From assembly GCF_009761675.1 (NCBI RefSeq), contig NZ_QUZH01000027.1, positions 183,065 to 247,064 on the forward strand: a stretch of 64,000 bases of DNA. The letters are read 5' to 3'. Under the pieces are notes generated by a model that was not told where the DNA came from, searched no databases, and worked only from the letters and a program-made list of their open reading frames with translations. The first letter of the stretch is position 1. The number at the start of each line of letters is the position of its first letter. The translations under genes and the position numbers were made by a program. This document shows, one piece after another, positions 35,999 through 45,863 of the stretch. Source of the stretch: Bhargavaea sp. CC-171006 (lineage in GTDB: Bacteria; Bacillota; Bacilli; Bacillales_A; Planococcaceae).

Positions 35999-37105
35999 AT
36001 GACCCAACAGCCTATTATCCGCTTCGAAAATGTCTCCAAGCGGTACAACGACGACACGACCGTCCTGAACAACATCAGCTTCGAAATGGAGCGCGGCAAA
36101 TTTTATACCCTTCTCGGCCCTTCAGGCTGCGGGAAGACGACGATACTCCGCCTGATTGCAGGCTTCATCGAGCCGAGCAGCGGTGAAATCCAGTTTAACG
36201 GCAAGAAGATCAATGATACCCCTCCGAACGAGCGGCAGGTCAATACCGTGTTCCAGGACTATGCCCTCTTTCCACACCTGAACGTCTTTGAGAACGTCGC
36301 CTTCGGGCTTCGCATCAAAAAGATCAAACAGGCGGAAGTGAAGCGCCGTGTCGAGGAAGCATTGCGGTTCGTCAACCTCCAGGGATATGAAAATCGCGAA
36401 ATTTCCGAGATGTCCGGCGGCCAGCGTCAGCGTGTGGCCATCGCCCGCGCCATCGTCAATGACCCGGAGATCATCCTTCTAGACGAACCGCTGTCCGCTC
36501 TCGACCTTAAACTCCGGACAGAGATGCAGTACGAGCTCCGCGAATTGCAGCAGCGCCTCGGCAAAACGTTCATCTTCGTCACCCATGACCAGGAAGAAGC
36601 ACTCGCGATGTCGGACGAAATTTTCGTCATGAATGCCGGCGAGATCGTTCAGTCCGGCACGCCGATCGATATTTACGACGAGCCGATCAACCGGTTTGTC
36701 GCAGACTTTATCGGCGAATCCAACATTGTCGATGGTGTCATGATCCGCGACCATCTCGTCCGTTTCGCGGGCAGAGAGTTCGAATGCGTCGATGCCGGCC
36801 TCGATCCGAATGAAAAGATTGAAGTGGTCATCCGTCCTGAAGATCTGGAGATCACTTCCCCCGACCGCGGAAAACTAGTCGTTACTGTAGACACACAACT
36901 GTTCCGCGGTGTCCATTATGAACTGTCCACCTACGACAAAGACGGCAATGAGTGGCTCGTTCATTCAACGAGAAAGGCGCAGGTCGGAGATGAAATCGGC
37001 CTGGACTTCGACCCTGAGGCAATCCACGTCATGAGGCTGAACGAATCGGAGGAAGATTTCGACCGGAGGCTCGAATCCTACGAGGTGTCCGACCATGCAG
37101 AATAA
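35999..37105 (+). CDS. potA: Spermidine/putrescine ABC transporter ATPase
   Basis: This 368-residue ABC ATPase has Walker [11 protein letters not shown]-loop [10 protein letters not shown], signature [15 protein letters not shown], Walker [13 protein letters not shown] and switch His in FVTHDQEEA, followed by a C-terminal TOBE/OB regulatory region. It energises the PotB-PotC channel. GGAGG stands 7 nt before the ATG. The stop overlaps the potB start by 11 nt. Confidence 0.95.
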   Translation: MTQQPIIRFENVSKRYNDDTTVLNNISFEMERGKFYTLLGPSGCGKTTILRLIAGFIEPSSGEIQFNGKKINDTPPNERQVNTVFQDYALFPHLNVFENVAFGLRIKKIKQAEVKRRVEEALRFVNLQGYENREISEMSGGQRQRVAIARAIVNDPEIILLDEPLSALDLKLRTEMQYELRELQQRLGKTFIFVTHDQEEALAMSDEIFVMNAGEIVQSGTPIDIYDEPINRFVADFIGESNIVDGVMIRDHLVRFAGREFECVDAGLDPNEKIEVVIRPEDLEITSPDRGKLVVTVDTQLFRGVHYELSTYDKDGNEWLVHSTRKAQVGDEIGLDFDPEAIHVMRLNESEEDFDRRLESYEVSDHAE

Positions 37106-37919
37106 ATCGACACGCGCACTTTACCTGATTCCCTATGGTGCCTGGATCCTACTGTTTGTCATCGCGCCGATTGCACTTGTCGTGTATTATTCGCTGTTCA
37201 ATATCCACGGTGATTTGACGCTTGCCAACTACCGTGCATTCTTTTCTTCGATCTACCTGGAACTGACACTCAGCTCGTTCTGGTACGCTTTCCTGATCAC
37301 ACTGTTTTCACTGCTGATCGCGTATCCGACAGCCTACTTTCTGACGAAGACCAAAAACAAGCAGCTCTGGCTGCTGCTGATCATCATCCCATCCTGGATC
37401 AACTTGCTCCTGAAGACATATGCCTTCATCGGGATTTTCGGTCAGTACGGTCCGATCAACGCCTTTTTCGCGGCAATCGGCATCGGATCCACACAACTCC
37501 TGTTCACCGACTTCAGCTTTATTTTCGTATCGGTATATATTTTCATTCCGTTCATGATCCTTCCGATTTTCAATGCAATCGATAGGCTCAATCCCGCGCT
37601 GATCGATGCATCCCGTGATCTCGGGGCAAGCCCGTGGACGACGTTCAGGAAGGTCATCCTCCCGCTCACGATGAATGGTGTGAAATCCGGCATCCAGGTG
37701 ACCTTCATCCCGGCGCTATCGCTGTTTATGATCACACGGCTGATTGCCGGAAACAAGGTCATTACGCTGGGCACAGCCATCGAGCAGCAGTTCCTTGTCA
37801 CCCAGAACTGGGGAATGGGATCGACGATCGCAGTCTTCCTGATCCTGTTCATGTTCATCATCATGCTGTTCACCGGCCAGAAGGAGAAAGGAGGCGCATC
37901 CGTTGGGAAAACAAAGTAA
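37095..37919 (+). CDS. potB: Spermidine/putrescine ABC permease PotB
   Basis: This 274-residue permease has six membrane helices and the binding-protein-dependent EAA loop ([29 protein letters not shown]) that docks on PotA. It starts inside the potA end and itself overlaps potC by 17 nt, showing tight translational coupling. Role: one half of the transmembrane path for polyamines. Confidence 0.94.
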   Translation: MQNKSTRALYLIPYGAWILLFVIAPIALVVYYSLFNIHGDLTLANYRAFFSSIYLELTLSSFWYAFLITLFSLLIAYPTAYFLTKTKNKQLWLLLIIIPSWINLLLKTYAFIGIFGQYGPINAFFAAIGIGSTQLLFTDFSFIFVSVYIFIPFMILPIFNAIDRLNPALIDASRDLGASPWTTFRKVILPLTMNGVKSGIQVTFIPALSLFMITRLIAGNKVITLGTAIEQQFLVTQNWGMGSTIAVFLILFMFIIMLFTGQKEKGGASVGKTK

Positions 37920-38703
37920 TATCCAGAAGTTCTTTCTCACGATTGTATTCATCATCCTGTATGCGCCTATTTTCTTCCTGATCTTTTATTCGTTCAACTC
38001 GAACGGAACGATGTCATCGTTTGAATCGTTTACTTGGGAACATTATGCCGCAGTCTTTGAAGATACCCGGCTGATCATGATCGTGTTCAACACGGTGATT
38101 GTCGCCCTGTTGTCGGCACTGGTCTCTACCGCGGTCGGAGTCCTTGGCGCACTTGCGATTGTTTATCTGAAAAACCGGAAGTTGCGAAACACGCTGCTTT
38201 CTTTGAATAACGTGCTGATCGTCAGTCCTGATGTCATCATCGGTGCGTCGTTCCTGATCCTTTTCACCGCGGTTGGCGTGCGTCTCGGATTCGCATCGGT
38301 GCTGATCTCACACATCGCATTCAGCATCCCGATCGTCGTCCTCATGGTTCTGCCGAAACTGCTGGAAATGAGCGACTCGCTGATCGATGCCGCCCGCGAC
38401 CTTGGCGCATCAGGCAGGGACGTTCTCACGCGTGTCATCATCCCATACATCAAGCCGGGCATCTTTGCAGGTTTTTTCCTGGCACTCACCTACTCGCTTG
38501 ATGACTTTGCCGTGACGTTCTTCGTCACCGGGAATGGCTTCAGTACCCTGTCCGTCGAAATCTACTCGATGGCGCGGGCCGGCATCACGCTGACGATCAA
38601 TGCGCTTTCCGGCCTGATCTTCATCGTCACCGTCGGTCTTGTCCTGGTCTACTATGCGCTGAATAGGCGCAATCGCACACCTGTCACGGGGGTGAAGAAA
38701 TGA
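37903..38703 (+). CDS. potC: Spermidine/putrescine ABC permease PotC
   Basis: This 266-residue permease with six helices carries the EAA loop DAARDLGASGRDVLTRVIIPYIKPG. The start is a TTG at 37903 with AAAGGAGG 8 nt upstream, inside potB. The stop overlaps the potD ATG by four bases (ATGA). It pairs with PotB in the membrane. Confidence 0.94.
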   Translation: MGKQSNIQKFFLTIVFIILYAPIFFLIFYSFNSNGTMSSFESFTWEHYAAVFEDTRLIMIVFNTVIVALLSALVSTAVGVLGALAIVYLKNRKLRNTLLSLNNVLIVSPDVIIGASFLILFTAVGVRLGFASVLISHIAFSIPIVVLMVLPKLLEMSDSLIDAARDLGASGRDVLTRVIIPYIKPGIFAGFFLALTYSLDDFAVTFFVTGNGFSTLSVEIYSMARAGITLTINALSGLIFIVTVGLVLVYYALNRRNRTPVTGVKK

Positions 38704-39776
38704 AAGAGATTATCCGTGCCGCAGTTGCCGTGATCGTCGTATCCGCACTGCTGCTCTACATCAACAGCCAGCTCGGAAAGACGTCGGGCAGCACGGGAAG
38801 CGACACCATCACTGTATATAACTGGGGCGAATACCTGGATCCTGAACTGCTGGATCAGTTCACCGAGGAAACCGGCATCCGCGTCGTCTATGAGACATTC
38901 GACTCCAACGAAGCGATGATGACGAAAGTCCAGCAGGGCGGTACATCCTATGATGTCGCCATGCCGTCCGAATACATGATCGAGAACATGAAGGAGGAAG
39001 ATCTCCTCATACCGCTCGATCACTCAAAAATTCCGAACCTGAAAAACATCGATCCGTATTTCCTGGATCTGCCGTTCGACCCGGACAACGAATACTCCGT
39101 CCCCTACTTCTGGGGAACCGTCGGAATCGCCTTCAACCCGGACCTTCTCGAGGAGGACTTTGACTTCACGAGCTGGGAGGACCTGTGGAGGCCCGAGCTC
39201 CGCGAGCAGATCATCCTCGTCGACAGTGCCCGCGAGGTCATGGGGATGGGACTGAACAGCCTCGGCTATTCCCTCAACTCGACCGATGAGTCCGAACTGG
39301 ATGCCGCATCAGCCAAGCTGGATGAACTGACACCGAATGTAAAAGCCATCATCGGCGATGAGATCGTTGAGATGATGCGGCGCAACGAGGCAGCGATCGC
39401 ACTCACCTGGTCGGGCCAGGCCCTCGACATGATGTATATCAACGAATCAATCGACTTCGCGGTGCCTGAGGAAGGATCCAACCTCTGGTTCGACAACATG
39501 ATCATTCCGAAGACCGCGGCCAACGTCGATGGCGCGCATCAGTTCATCAACTTCATGCTCGATGCGGAAGTTGCGGCACAGAATGCCGATTGGGTCGGCT
39601 ATTCTACGCCGAATGCCGCCGGACTTGAGCTGATGGACCCCGAAGTGACCGGGGATGAGCGTTTTTATCCGGATGAGGAAATCCGCGAGCGACTTGAAGT
39701 ATACCGGAACCTCGGGCCGGAAATGACCGGTGAATACAACGAACGCTTTCTCCGCTTCAAGATGGGGATGAACTGA
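38700..39776 (+). CDS. potD: Spermidine/putrescine-binding protein PotD
   Basis: This 358-residue extracytoplasmic solute-binding protein delivers polyamines to PotBC. Polyamine-binding family features are TVYNWGEYLDPELL at the mature start, GTSYDVAMPSEYM, YSVPYFWGTVGIAFNPD and TWSGQALDMMY. The N-terminus is hydrophobic (AAVAVIVVSALLLYI) but has no lipobox cysteine, so the protein is probably anchored by an uncleaved signal segment rather than a lipid. It is the last gene of potRABCD, followed by a terminator. Confidence 0.93.
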   Translation: MKEIIRAAVAVIVVSALLLYINSQLGKTSGSTGSDTITVYNWGEYLDPELLDQFTEETGIRVVYETFDSNEAMMTKVQQGGTSYDVAMPSEYMIENMKEEDLLIPLDHSKIPNLKNIDPYFLDLPFDPDNEYSVPYFWGTVGIAFNPDLLEEDFDFTSWEDLWRPELREQIILVDSAREVMGMGLNSLGYSLNSTDESELDAASAKLDELTPNVKAIIGDEIVEMMRRNEAAIALTWSGQALDMMYINESIDFAVPEEGSNLWFDNMIIPKTAANVDGAHQFINFMLDAEVAAQNADWVGYSTPNAAGLELMDPEVTGDERFYPDEEIRERLEVYRNLGPEMTGEYNERFLRFKMGMN

Positions 39777-39782
39777 TACAGG

Positions 39783-39815
39783 CAGTCCGGAATCTGCATA
39801 TTCCGGACTGTTTTT
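39783..39815 (+). terminator. potRABCD terminator
   Basis: An 11-bp perfect stem CAGTCCGGAAT/ATTCCGGACTG (39783-39793, 39800-39810), then TTTTT. Confidence 0.88.
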
Positions 39816-39924
39816 CTGTCTGGGGCAGATATTTTCTGTTGGAGACATTCGACGATGGTGAAACGGGTATGATGGGTATGGTAGAATTGTTTGACACACG
39901 AAACTTTAAAAGGGGGGCCCGGGC

Positions 39925-41145
39925 ATGGCGGAGGGAACCAATCGTTCTGCATTGTATATCCTCATGTTCAACATGTTCATCGCGATGTCCGGCATCGGAC
40001 TGATCATCCCGATCATGCCGGCTTACCTGGAGACATTTGGAGCAGCCGGCCAGGTGCTGGGTTTCCTGATTTCCTCCTTTGCTCTGGCGCAATTCCTGTT
40101 CTCCCCGATATCCGGCAACCTGTCTGACAGATATGGCCGGAAGAAGCTGATCATCTTCGGGCTTGTCGTCTTCGGCCTGTCACAGCTTGCCTTCGGCCTC
40201 GCGACTGAACTTTGGATGCTGTTCGTCGCCCGGTTTATCACTGGCTTCGGTGCTGCTTTCCTCATCCCGCCGATGATGGCGTTCGTGGCCGACATCACGA
40301 CCTTTGATGACCGCGGAAAAGGGATGGGATGGCTCGGTGCTTCCATGTCCCTGGGCTTCATGATCGGCCCATCCATCGGGGGATTCCTCTCGAACGTGAG
40401 CCTGCAGTTCCCGTTTTATATCGCCTGCAGCGTCGCCCTGATTGCCGCATTGTCCTCTACCCTGATTCTTCCGGACCCTCGTCCAAAAAACGGACCGGAA
40501 AAGCAGGAGCCAAGGAAGCAGGAAAACATCCTTGGCCAGCTAAAGCGTTCTGTTGCACTGAATTACTTTATCCTGCTGATTATCACGCTTGTCTTCTCGT
40601 TCGGACTCGCAAACTTCCAGGCGACGATCTCCATGTATATGGACAAAAAATATGCCTACACCCCGGCCGAGATTGCGATACTGATGACAATCGGAGGCTT
40701 TGTCGGGGTCGTTGTCCAGACTTTTGTCGTCGATCCGCTGTTCAGGAAGTATGGGGAGATGCGTGTCATTCTTGTGAACCTGCTGATTGCCGCCTTTGCC
40801 ATGACCGGCATTCTGTTTGTGGACCGGTTCTGGTCGCTGATGCTGATCTCCACTTTCTTCTTCACGGCGACCTCGCTTCTGCGTCCGGCACTCAACACGC
40901 TGATCTCCAAGATGGCCGGTAATGAACAGGGATTTGCCGCCGGCCTGATCAATGCCTACATGAGCCTCGGCAATATGTTCGGTCCTGCGCTCGCGGGCAC
41001 GCTGTTCGATATCAATATGGCCATCCCGTATATTTTCGGGACTGCGGTACTGCTCGTCTGCTTCGGCATCACCGCTTCCTGGGCAAGGCTCCACCGGGAA
41101 CAGCTCCGGACGCTCCGCTCCAGAAAGGTTGCAGTGACCCGGTAA
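39925..41145 (+). CDS. MFS transporter, multidrug-efflux type
   Basis: This 406-residue major facilitator has twelve hydrophobic helices, the cytosolic loop 2-3 motif GNLSDRYGRKKLI, and a helix-5 motif of the proton antiporter drug-efflux kind (GWLGASMSLGFMIGPSIGG). It resembles the NorA/Bmr group of MFS_1. The substrate is unknown. AAGGGGGG stands 7-8 nt before the ATG. It lies between the potRABCD operon and the eight-gene cluster but is monocistronic, with its own terminator. Confidence 0.85.
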   Translation: MAEGTNRSALYILMFNMFIAMSGIGLIIPIMPAYLETFGAAGQVLGFLISSFALAQFLFSPISGNLSDRYGRKKLIIFGLVVFGLSQLAFGLATELWMLFVARFITGFGAAFLIPPMMAFVADITTFDDRGKGMGWLGASMSLGFMIGPSIGGFLSNVSLQFPFYIACSVALIAALSSTLILPDPRPKNGPEKQEPRKQENILGQLKRSVALNYFILLIITLVFSFGLANFQATISMYMDKKYAYTPAEIAILMTIGGFVGVVVQTFVVDPLFRKYGEMRVILVNLLIAAFAMTGILFVDRFWSLMLISTFFFTATSLLRPALNTLISKMAGNEQGFAAGLINAYMSLGNMFGPALAGTLFDINMAIPYIFGTAVLLVCFGITASWARLHREQLRTLRSRKVAVTR

Positions 41146-41182
41146 AAAATGAAAACCGACAATTTATGCAGGACCACTGAAA

Positions 41183-41226
41183 GCAAAAAGGGCCGTCACT
41201 CAGATTTTGAGTGACAGCCCTTTTTC
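41183..41226 (+). terminator. MFS gene terminator
   Basis: GGGCCGTCACTCA and TGAGTGACAGCCC form a stem with one mismatch, flanked by A5 and T5. Confidence 0.82.
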
Positions 41227-41298
41227 TTGTGCCCTGCTGATTTCTGCTCGTAGGGATGGGTTTTCCCTACAGGGAGAGATCCTCAATGCATACGGCGG

Positions 41299-41421
41299 TT
41301 TCGTCATTCACGCGCTTGGTTTCGTCATTCGCATGCCCGATTTCGTCATTCGGCCCCCCGATCTCGTCATTCGCCAGCTTCCTGGGGTCGAATGACGAAA
41401 TTGCCCGGATGAATGACGAAA
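41299..41421. repeat. 21-bp phased TTTCGTCATTC array with inverted block
   Basis: The 11-mer TTTCGTCATTC occurs at 41299, 41320 and 41341, and as TCTCGTCATTC at 41362, exactly 21 bp apart. The inverse GAATGACGAAA follows at 41390 and 41411, again 21 bp apart. Interspersed 10-mers are unrelated. The 310-nt gap between the MFS and VWA genes contains this array and the MFS terminator, and no credible gene. Confidence 0.85.
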
Positions 41422-41532
41422 TCACCACACTCGGCTGATCGCGGTCACCACCTGCCCCGGTTTCATCATTTCCTCAACCGATGGGTTCATCAGAGGCCAG
41501 GCGCTTTGTATGGCCAACTCCTGCGTTTCACA

Positions 41533-44103
41533 TTATTGATCCTGCTTTTTTGCTTTCAGCAGCTTTTCCAAGCTCGTTTCTTCCATGTTCGCTGCTGATT
41601 CCCTTGTCCCTCCTGCAGACCTGCCTGGTTTCCGGATTCGCGGCAATCCAAATCTCCGCAGTGTGATATCCGCAAAGAAGATCAGCATTGCCGCAAGGGC
41701 GAACCAGTCCCAGGCCGGGAGGATCTCCTTCTTGGAGGATTCAGGCGGTCTCAGGGCTTCTTTGGCCGATTCCAGCACTCGGCCTCCCGACCTTTCTGCG
41801 ATGGCAGAAAGGCGTTCCTGATCCGGAGGTCCGGGCCGGTACTCGGCACCATACGGAATCGAGATGCCGGCTGTCGTGACACTCTCCCCGTCCCCGGATA
41901 TCCTGAAGAAGACGAGGCTCGGGCCTGACTGTACCCGTACGCGCGCCGTACCCGGCCTGACCGGTTCAACAGCCGTCCCGAGCTCACGGCCCCCTTCGTC
42001 GACGGCGGCTATGTCCAGGAAGGGCATGGACTCCGGTCCGGTCACCGTATAGGAACCGTCTTTGTTCCTGCGGATGTCGAACGCCTCACTGCGGTATTGG
42101 GGAAGAATTCTTGAAACGGCGGTTGTCCACAATTCTCCCCATCGGTCCCAGGATGCGAACCCGCCGCTCCAGCCACCCGAGCCGGATGTATAGGCGAGAG
42201 TCCTGCCCAGGCCGTACCGGCCTTCCGCGATGATCGGATCGCCTTCCGGGCTCTCCAGGATGACATCGGAATCGGGTTTTGCCGTCGTCGCGATGTAAGC
42301 GTTCATCTGCGGCAGCCCGTTGCCGAACAGCGTATCCCAGCCTGTCCCCCCGCGTACGGCGGGCGTGAAAGGCTCGTCCACAATATAGGTTCTCGACAGC
42401 ATGGCAGTCTCCCTGGACAGGATGGACGGAACCGAGTCTGCATCTGTCACTTCATAATAGCGGCCGGAAGCCTGATCGGCGAGCTGCCGGAGGAGTTGCC
42501 GGTCCGCATCCTCACCTATTGCCACAGTCGACATGGTCACCCCGTCGGAGTCACCTTTTTCTGCAAGAGACGCGTAATTCCCGCCTGCCGCAGACATTCC
42601 GTCTGTCAGAAGGATGATGTGCTTCCGTTCCAGATCCAGGCCACTGAGCCGTTCGTAGGCCAAAGCGACTGAAGGATAAATATCGGTGCCGCCGCCCGGC
42701 GTGACCGACATGATTTTCCCCGATGCTTCATTCGGATCACCGATCGGGGACGTTTCGATTACTTCCCACGGACTCTCGTCAAATGCAATAAATCCGAGCG
42801 TGTCGTCTTCCCTGAGAAGGGCCACAGAGCGTGCGGCTGCCTCTTTCGCCAGCTCAAGTTTACGCCCGGCCATGCTGCCTGAGCGGTCCAGTACGATCAC
42901 GAGGCCCAGTGATGGGATGACCTGTTTGCCGGTCACGTCCATATCGACAGGAAGTATCTTCTCGATCGGCGTACGGAAATAACCGCCCAGCCCAAAGCTC
43001 TCCTCTCCGCCGACCATCATAAACCCGAGGCCGAATGTCCGGACGGCCTGTTCAATGACAGCCATTCTTTCCTCCCCGACCCGATGGCCAGGCACATTGT
43101 CGAAGATGATGGCATCATACTGCAGATAGGACGAAAGGTCCTGCGGAAGGTCTCCGGCATGGACCGTCTCAACGCTGATCCCGCTTTTTCCGACCAAGTT
43201 TCCGAGCTGGCCCGGAGTCCCGGTGCTATCTGCGATCAGCACGCGCGGCGGTCCTTCAATCTCGGTGACGGCAGTCATCCGGTTGTTTTCCTGAATGCCG
43301 TCCTCCTTCATGATGACTTGCACCTCATATTTCACGAGTCCCTCTTCAGTCTGGACCTCGCTGAATGTAAAGCGGTTTTCCCCTTCGGAAAGCTCAGTGT
43401 CCCTCTCGGCAACCGGCTGATCATTGCGGAACAGGATCAGCCGTGCCGCCGCAGGCGCGGTCGCCCGGACGGTCACGTCCAGCTGCTGCGACTCGCCTTT
43501 CCTGCCCGTTGTCGGGACGGTGAATGATGAGACGGATACGTCTTCTGAATCCGGTGCGGCGAATACTGCCGCGTCTACCGTGACATCTTGGGGCAGTTGG
43601 CTGCGGATATACTCCAGCGCATCCCCCCTCGTCTCTCTGCCGTCTGATAAGACCACGATTCTGGCGGGACTTCCCGCAGCAGCGGCTGACGCATACCGAA
43701 GTGCACCTTCGAGATCCGTTTCTCCGGTGTGCCTGGTGATATCCGGGCTCCCGGACTCCAAAGGGTCATTCCATGCCTCTCCCGCAAACGATAGCACTGT
43801 GACATTGCGGTCCTGCCCCTGGCTGACTGCCTCTTCCAGGAAGGCTGAAACCTCTTCCTCAGTCCCTTCCATCGAGGCGGAGCGGTCCACAAGGAAGAAC
43901 AGCCGCTCCTCCTCCGCCCGCATCAGAAGGTAAGGGGAGGCTGCCGCAAAGATCAGGAGTGCGGCAACAGATATTCTCATACCTAGAAGTACAAAGGCCT
44001 TGCGCCCACTTTTTCCCTGCTCCAGTTTCCATGACCAGAAAAGATAGCCGAACACCGGGAGAAGAAGCAATAGATAGGCCGGATGTTCAATACGAAAGTC
44101 CAT
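41533..44103 (-). CDS. Membrane protein with two VWA modules and an amidotransferase-like segment
   Basis: This 856-residue protein has two N-terminal helices (AYLLLLLPVFGYLFW, FVLLGMRISVAALLIFAA), a first VWA-like module (FFLVDRSASMEG, near residue 70), then Ig-like strands. A class I amidotransferase-like stretch follows (YDAIIFDNVPGHRVG, GLGFMMVGGEESFGLGGY, about 300-370), then a second, canonical VWA domain (IVLDRSGSMAG at about 400, GGGTDIYPS, ILLTDGMS), and a C-terminal helix (DWFALAAMLIFFADITL). It is the last gene of the cluster. GGGAGGTG is 10 nt before the ATG at 44103, which overlaps the upstream gene by 17 nt. VWA MIDAS sites bind metal and partner proteins; the specific role is unknown. 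Confidence 0.78.
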   Translation of the reverse strand: MDFRIEHPAYLLLLLPVFGYLFWSWKLEQGKSGRKAFVLLGMRISVAALLIFAAASPYLLMRAEEERLFFLVDRSASMEGTEEEVSAFLEEAVSQGQDRNVTVLSFAGEAWNDPLESGSPDITRHTGETDLEGALRYASAAAAGSPARIVVLSDGRETRGDALEYIRSQLPQDVTVDAAVFAAPDSEDVSVSSFTVPTTGRKGESQQLDVTVRATAPAAARLILFRNDQPVAERDTELSEGENRFTFSEVQTEEGLVKYEVQVIMKEDGIQENNRMTAVTEIEGPPRVLIADSTGTPGQLGNLVGKSGISVETVHAGDLPQDLSSYLQYDAIIFDNVPGHRVGEERMAVIEQAVRTFGLGFMMVGGEESFGLGGYFRTPIEKILPVDMDVTGKQVIPSLGLVIVLDRSGSMAGRKLELAKEAAARSVALLREDDTLGFIAFDESPWEVIETSPIGDPNEASGKIMSVTPGGGTDIYPSVALAYERLSGLDLERKHIILLTDGMSAAGGNYASLAEKGDSDGVTMSTVAIGEDADRQLLRQLADQASGRYYEVTDADSVPSILSRETAMLSRTYIVDEPFTPAVRGGTGWDTLFGNGLPQMNAYIATTAKPDSDVILESPEGDPIIAEGRYGLGRTLAYTSGSGGWSGGFASWDRWGELWTTAVSRILPQYRSEAFDIRRNKDGSYTVTGPESMPFLDIAAVDEGGRELGTAVEPVRPGTARVRVQSGPSLVFFRISGDGESVTTAGISIPYGAEYRPGPPDQERLSAIAERSGGRVLESAKEALRPPESSKKEILPAWDWFALAAMLIFFADITLRRFGLPRIRKPGRSAGGTRESAANMEETSLEKLLKAKKQDQ

Positions 44104-45847
44104 GACGCCGCTGCACCTCCCATTCCGCAAGAATCAGAAGCAAGATCAGGAGGACAAGCGGCACCACAATCGGCTGATTGTCGGCGGATCCAGAAGTCCC
44201 GCCGCTTTCTCTCTCGCCGGCGGTGTACGAAAGTCCGGCCTTCACCGTACGTTCTTCCTCAGGCAGGATGACGGCCAGGTAGCGCTCTTCCTTACCGGCC
44301 CGGAGAACATACAGCCCGGGCTGATCAGGCGCGGCCACCGCCTCGGCGGGGCCGAATTCCGCGAGGTATTCTCCGTCCGAGGTATATAATTGCCAGCCCC
44401 CTTCAAGCGAAGGCGTGACCGAACGCCTTTCTCCGGGGAGGAAGGTTCCGGCACCAGCCTGCTCCCGGGAATAGCCGTCAATTGCACTCCAGAGAAACAG
44501 CGGGAAGGATGGACGGAGCGGCCAGTCCGTCATGGACGGGTCGGCCAGCACCGCAATCCTGCCGTCGGAAGCCCTCTGGATCAGCGGGCTGCTCTGAGGG
44601 CCTGCGACCGCCTCCATGTCCGGGAAGGGAGGATAAAGTCCGGAGACATAGATATCCTCACCTGGCGCAAAACCGAACAGCGGAACCTCTGATGGTGTGA
44701 TGAACACCGGATTTTCTTCGGGTTGCCCTTCCCGTCCGAACAGGATCGTGCGTCCCCGGCGTTCCTGGAATGTCTTTTCCGAACCGGTTACGACAATCGC
44801 CTCTTCCGGCAGTTGCTCCGCCTCGTCCCTTCCATAAGCGGTCACATCGGCACCGGTCGCCAGGAGGGCTTTATGAACCAGCTCATGCAGTCCGGCATCC
44901 GCATAGACCTGCAGTTCCCCTCCGCCGGAAACGGCATGGACGATATTGTCCGCCGGATAGCCATCATCTGTTTCCATTGTGAGTTTGAGTCCTGGGACGG
45001 CCGGCAGCCCATCAAACACAATCCGTTCCGACTCGCCTTCGGCTATTGTCAGTTCGTGCACTTTCCCTACCGGGTTGCCCTGTCCATCTTCAAGGGAAAG
45101 CACGATTTTTTTGTCCGTCGGAGAGTCATTGGTCACGACCGCAATTGCCGACTGTCCGTCTTCCATCCGGGCGATGCCGAACTGCTCGATCGATACATTT
45201 TCCGGAAGGGTTGACGCGGCATGAATTCTGTAAACCAGCCCGGGCATAGCTGGCGGAAAGTCTTCCGGGCCCGCAGCGTCGGTGAAAACATGCACATCCG
45301 CCTTTTCTCCGCCGGCAACTGTGCCTGCGAGCGCCATTGCCGCATTCAGATCCTGATGTGCATAAGTCAGTCCCATGCTCCTGACAATCCCGATCGCTTG
45401 ATCCGCCTGTTCGGAACCCTGCAGCAAGACATCCGGGGATCCTGATGCACGGATGATGGTGAATCGCGCGCCTTCATTATCGCGGATCAATGATTCCATC
45501 TTGGTCTTTTGCCGTTCAATCAGTGGCTCACCGTCTTCATCGGCCAGCATCGTGGCAGATGTGTCCGCCACGATGATTAAATGTCCTGAATTATTGCCGG
45601 AACCGGCTATGCCCGGCTTCATCAGCAGAAGCACGAACAGCAATAGGGCCGCCATCTGCAAATAAAAGAGAGCATTCCGGTTCAGGTGACTGATAAGAGG
45701 AGAGCTTTCCGTATGCTTCCGGGATTGTTCCCAAAAAAGGATGGACGGCACCGTGCGTTCCTCGTATTTTTTCCTGAAAAAATAATAAAGGAGGACGATG
45801 GCGGGAACGGCCAGCGTCCAGATCATTCCGATTGAACCGAAACCCAT
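44087..45847 (-). CDS. BatA-like membrane protein with degenerate VWA
   Basis: This 586-residue protein begins with a BatA/aerotolerance N-terminal module (two helices, LAVPAIVLLYYFFRKKYEER and FYLQMAALLLFVLLLMKPG), then a VWA-like region with IIVADTSATM around residue 95. The MIDAS motif DxSxS reads DTSAT, so its last Ser is Thr. Extracellular beta-rich domains follow, and a C-terminal helix (PIVVPLVLLILLLILAEW) ends next to a basic tail. GGGAGGAG is 5 nt before the ATG. It lies between the DUF58 gene (16 nt) and the larger VWA gene (17-nt overlap). It is a paralogue in layout of its downstream neighbour. Confidence 0.78.
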   Translation of the reverse strand: MGFGSIGMIWTLAVPAIVLLYYFFRKKYEERTVPSILFWEQSRKHTESSPLISHLNRNALFYLQMAALLLFVLLLMKPGIAGSGNNSGHLIIVADTSATMLADEDGEPLIERQKTKMESLIRDNEGARFTIIRASGSPDVLLQGSEQADQAIGIVRSMGLTYAHQDLNAAMALAGTVAGGEKADVHVFTDAAGPEDFPPAMPGLVYRIHAASTLPENVSIEQFGIARMEDGQSAIAVVTNDSPTDKKIVLSLEDGQGNPVGKVHELTIAEGESERIVFDGLPAVPGLKLTMETDDGYPADNIVHAVSGGGELQVYADAGLHELVHKALLATGADVTAYGRDEAEQLPEEAIVVTGSEKTFQERRGRTILFGREGQPEENPVFITPSEVPLFGFAPGEDIYVSGLYPPFPDMEAVAGPQSSPLIQRASDGRIAVLADPSMTDWPLRPSFPLFLWSAIDGYSREQAGAGTFLPGERRSVTPSLEGGWQLYTSDGEYLAEFGPAEAVAAPDQPGLYVLRAGKEERYLAVILPEEERTVKAGLSYTAGERESGGTSGSADNQPIVVPLVLLILLLILAEWEVQRRHGLSY

Positions 45848-45863
45848 CCGATCTCCTCCCTGC

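Noticed and set aside
41207..41395. Frame with FVIRxxx heptad repeat
   Set aside because: The periodicity comes from the 21-bp DNA array; the reading does not start at a good ribosome site and the units invert midway, breaking any protein repeat.
41299..41421. Possible CRISPR array
   Set aside because: Units are 11 bp with 10-bp gaps, orientation inverts, and there are no cas genes; far too short for repeat-spacer structure.
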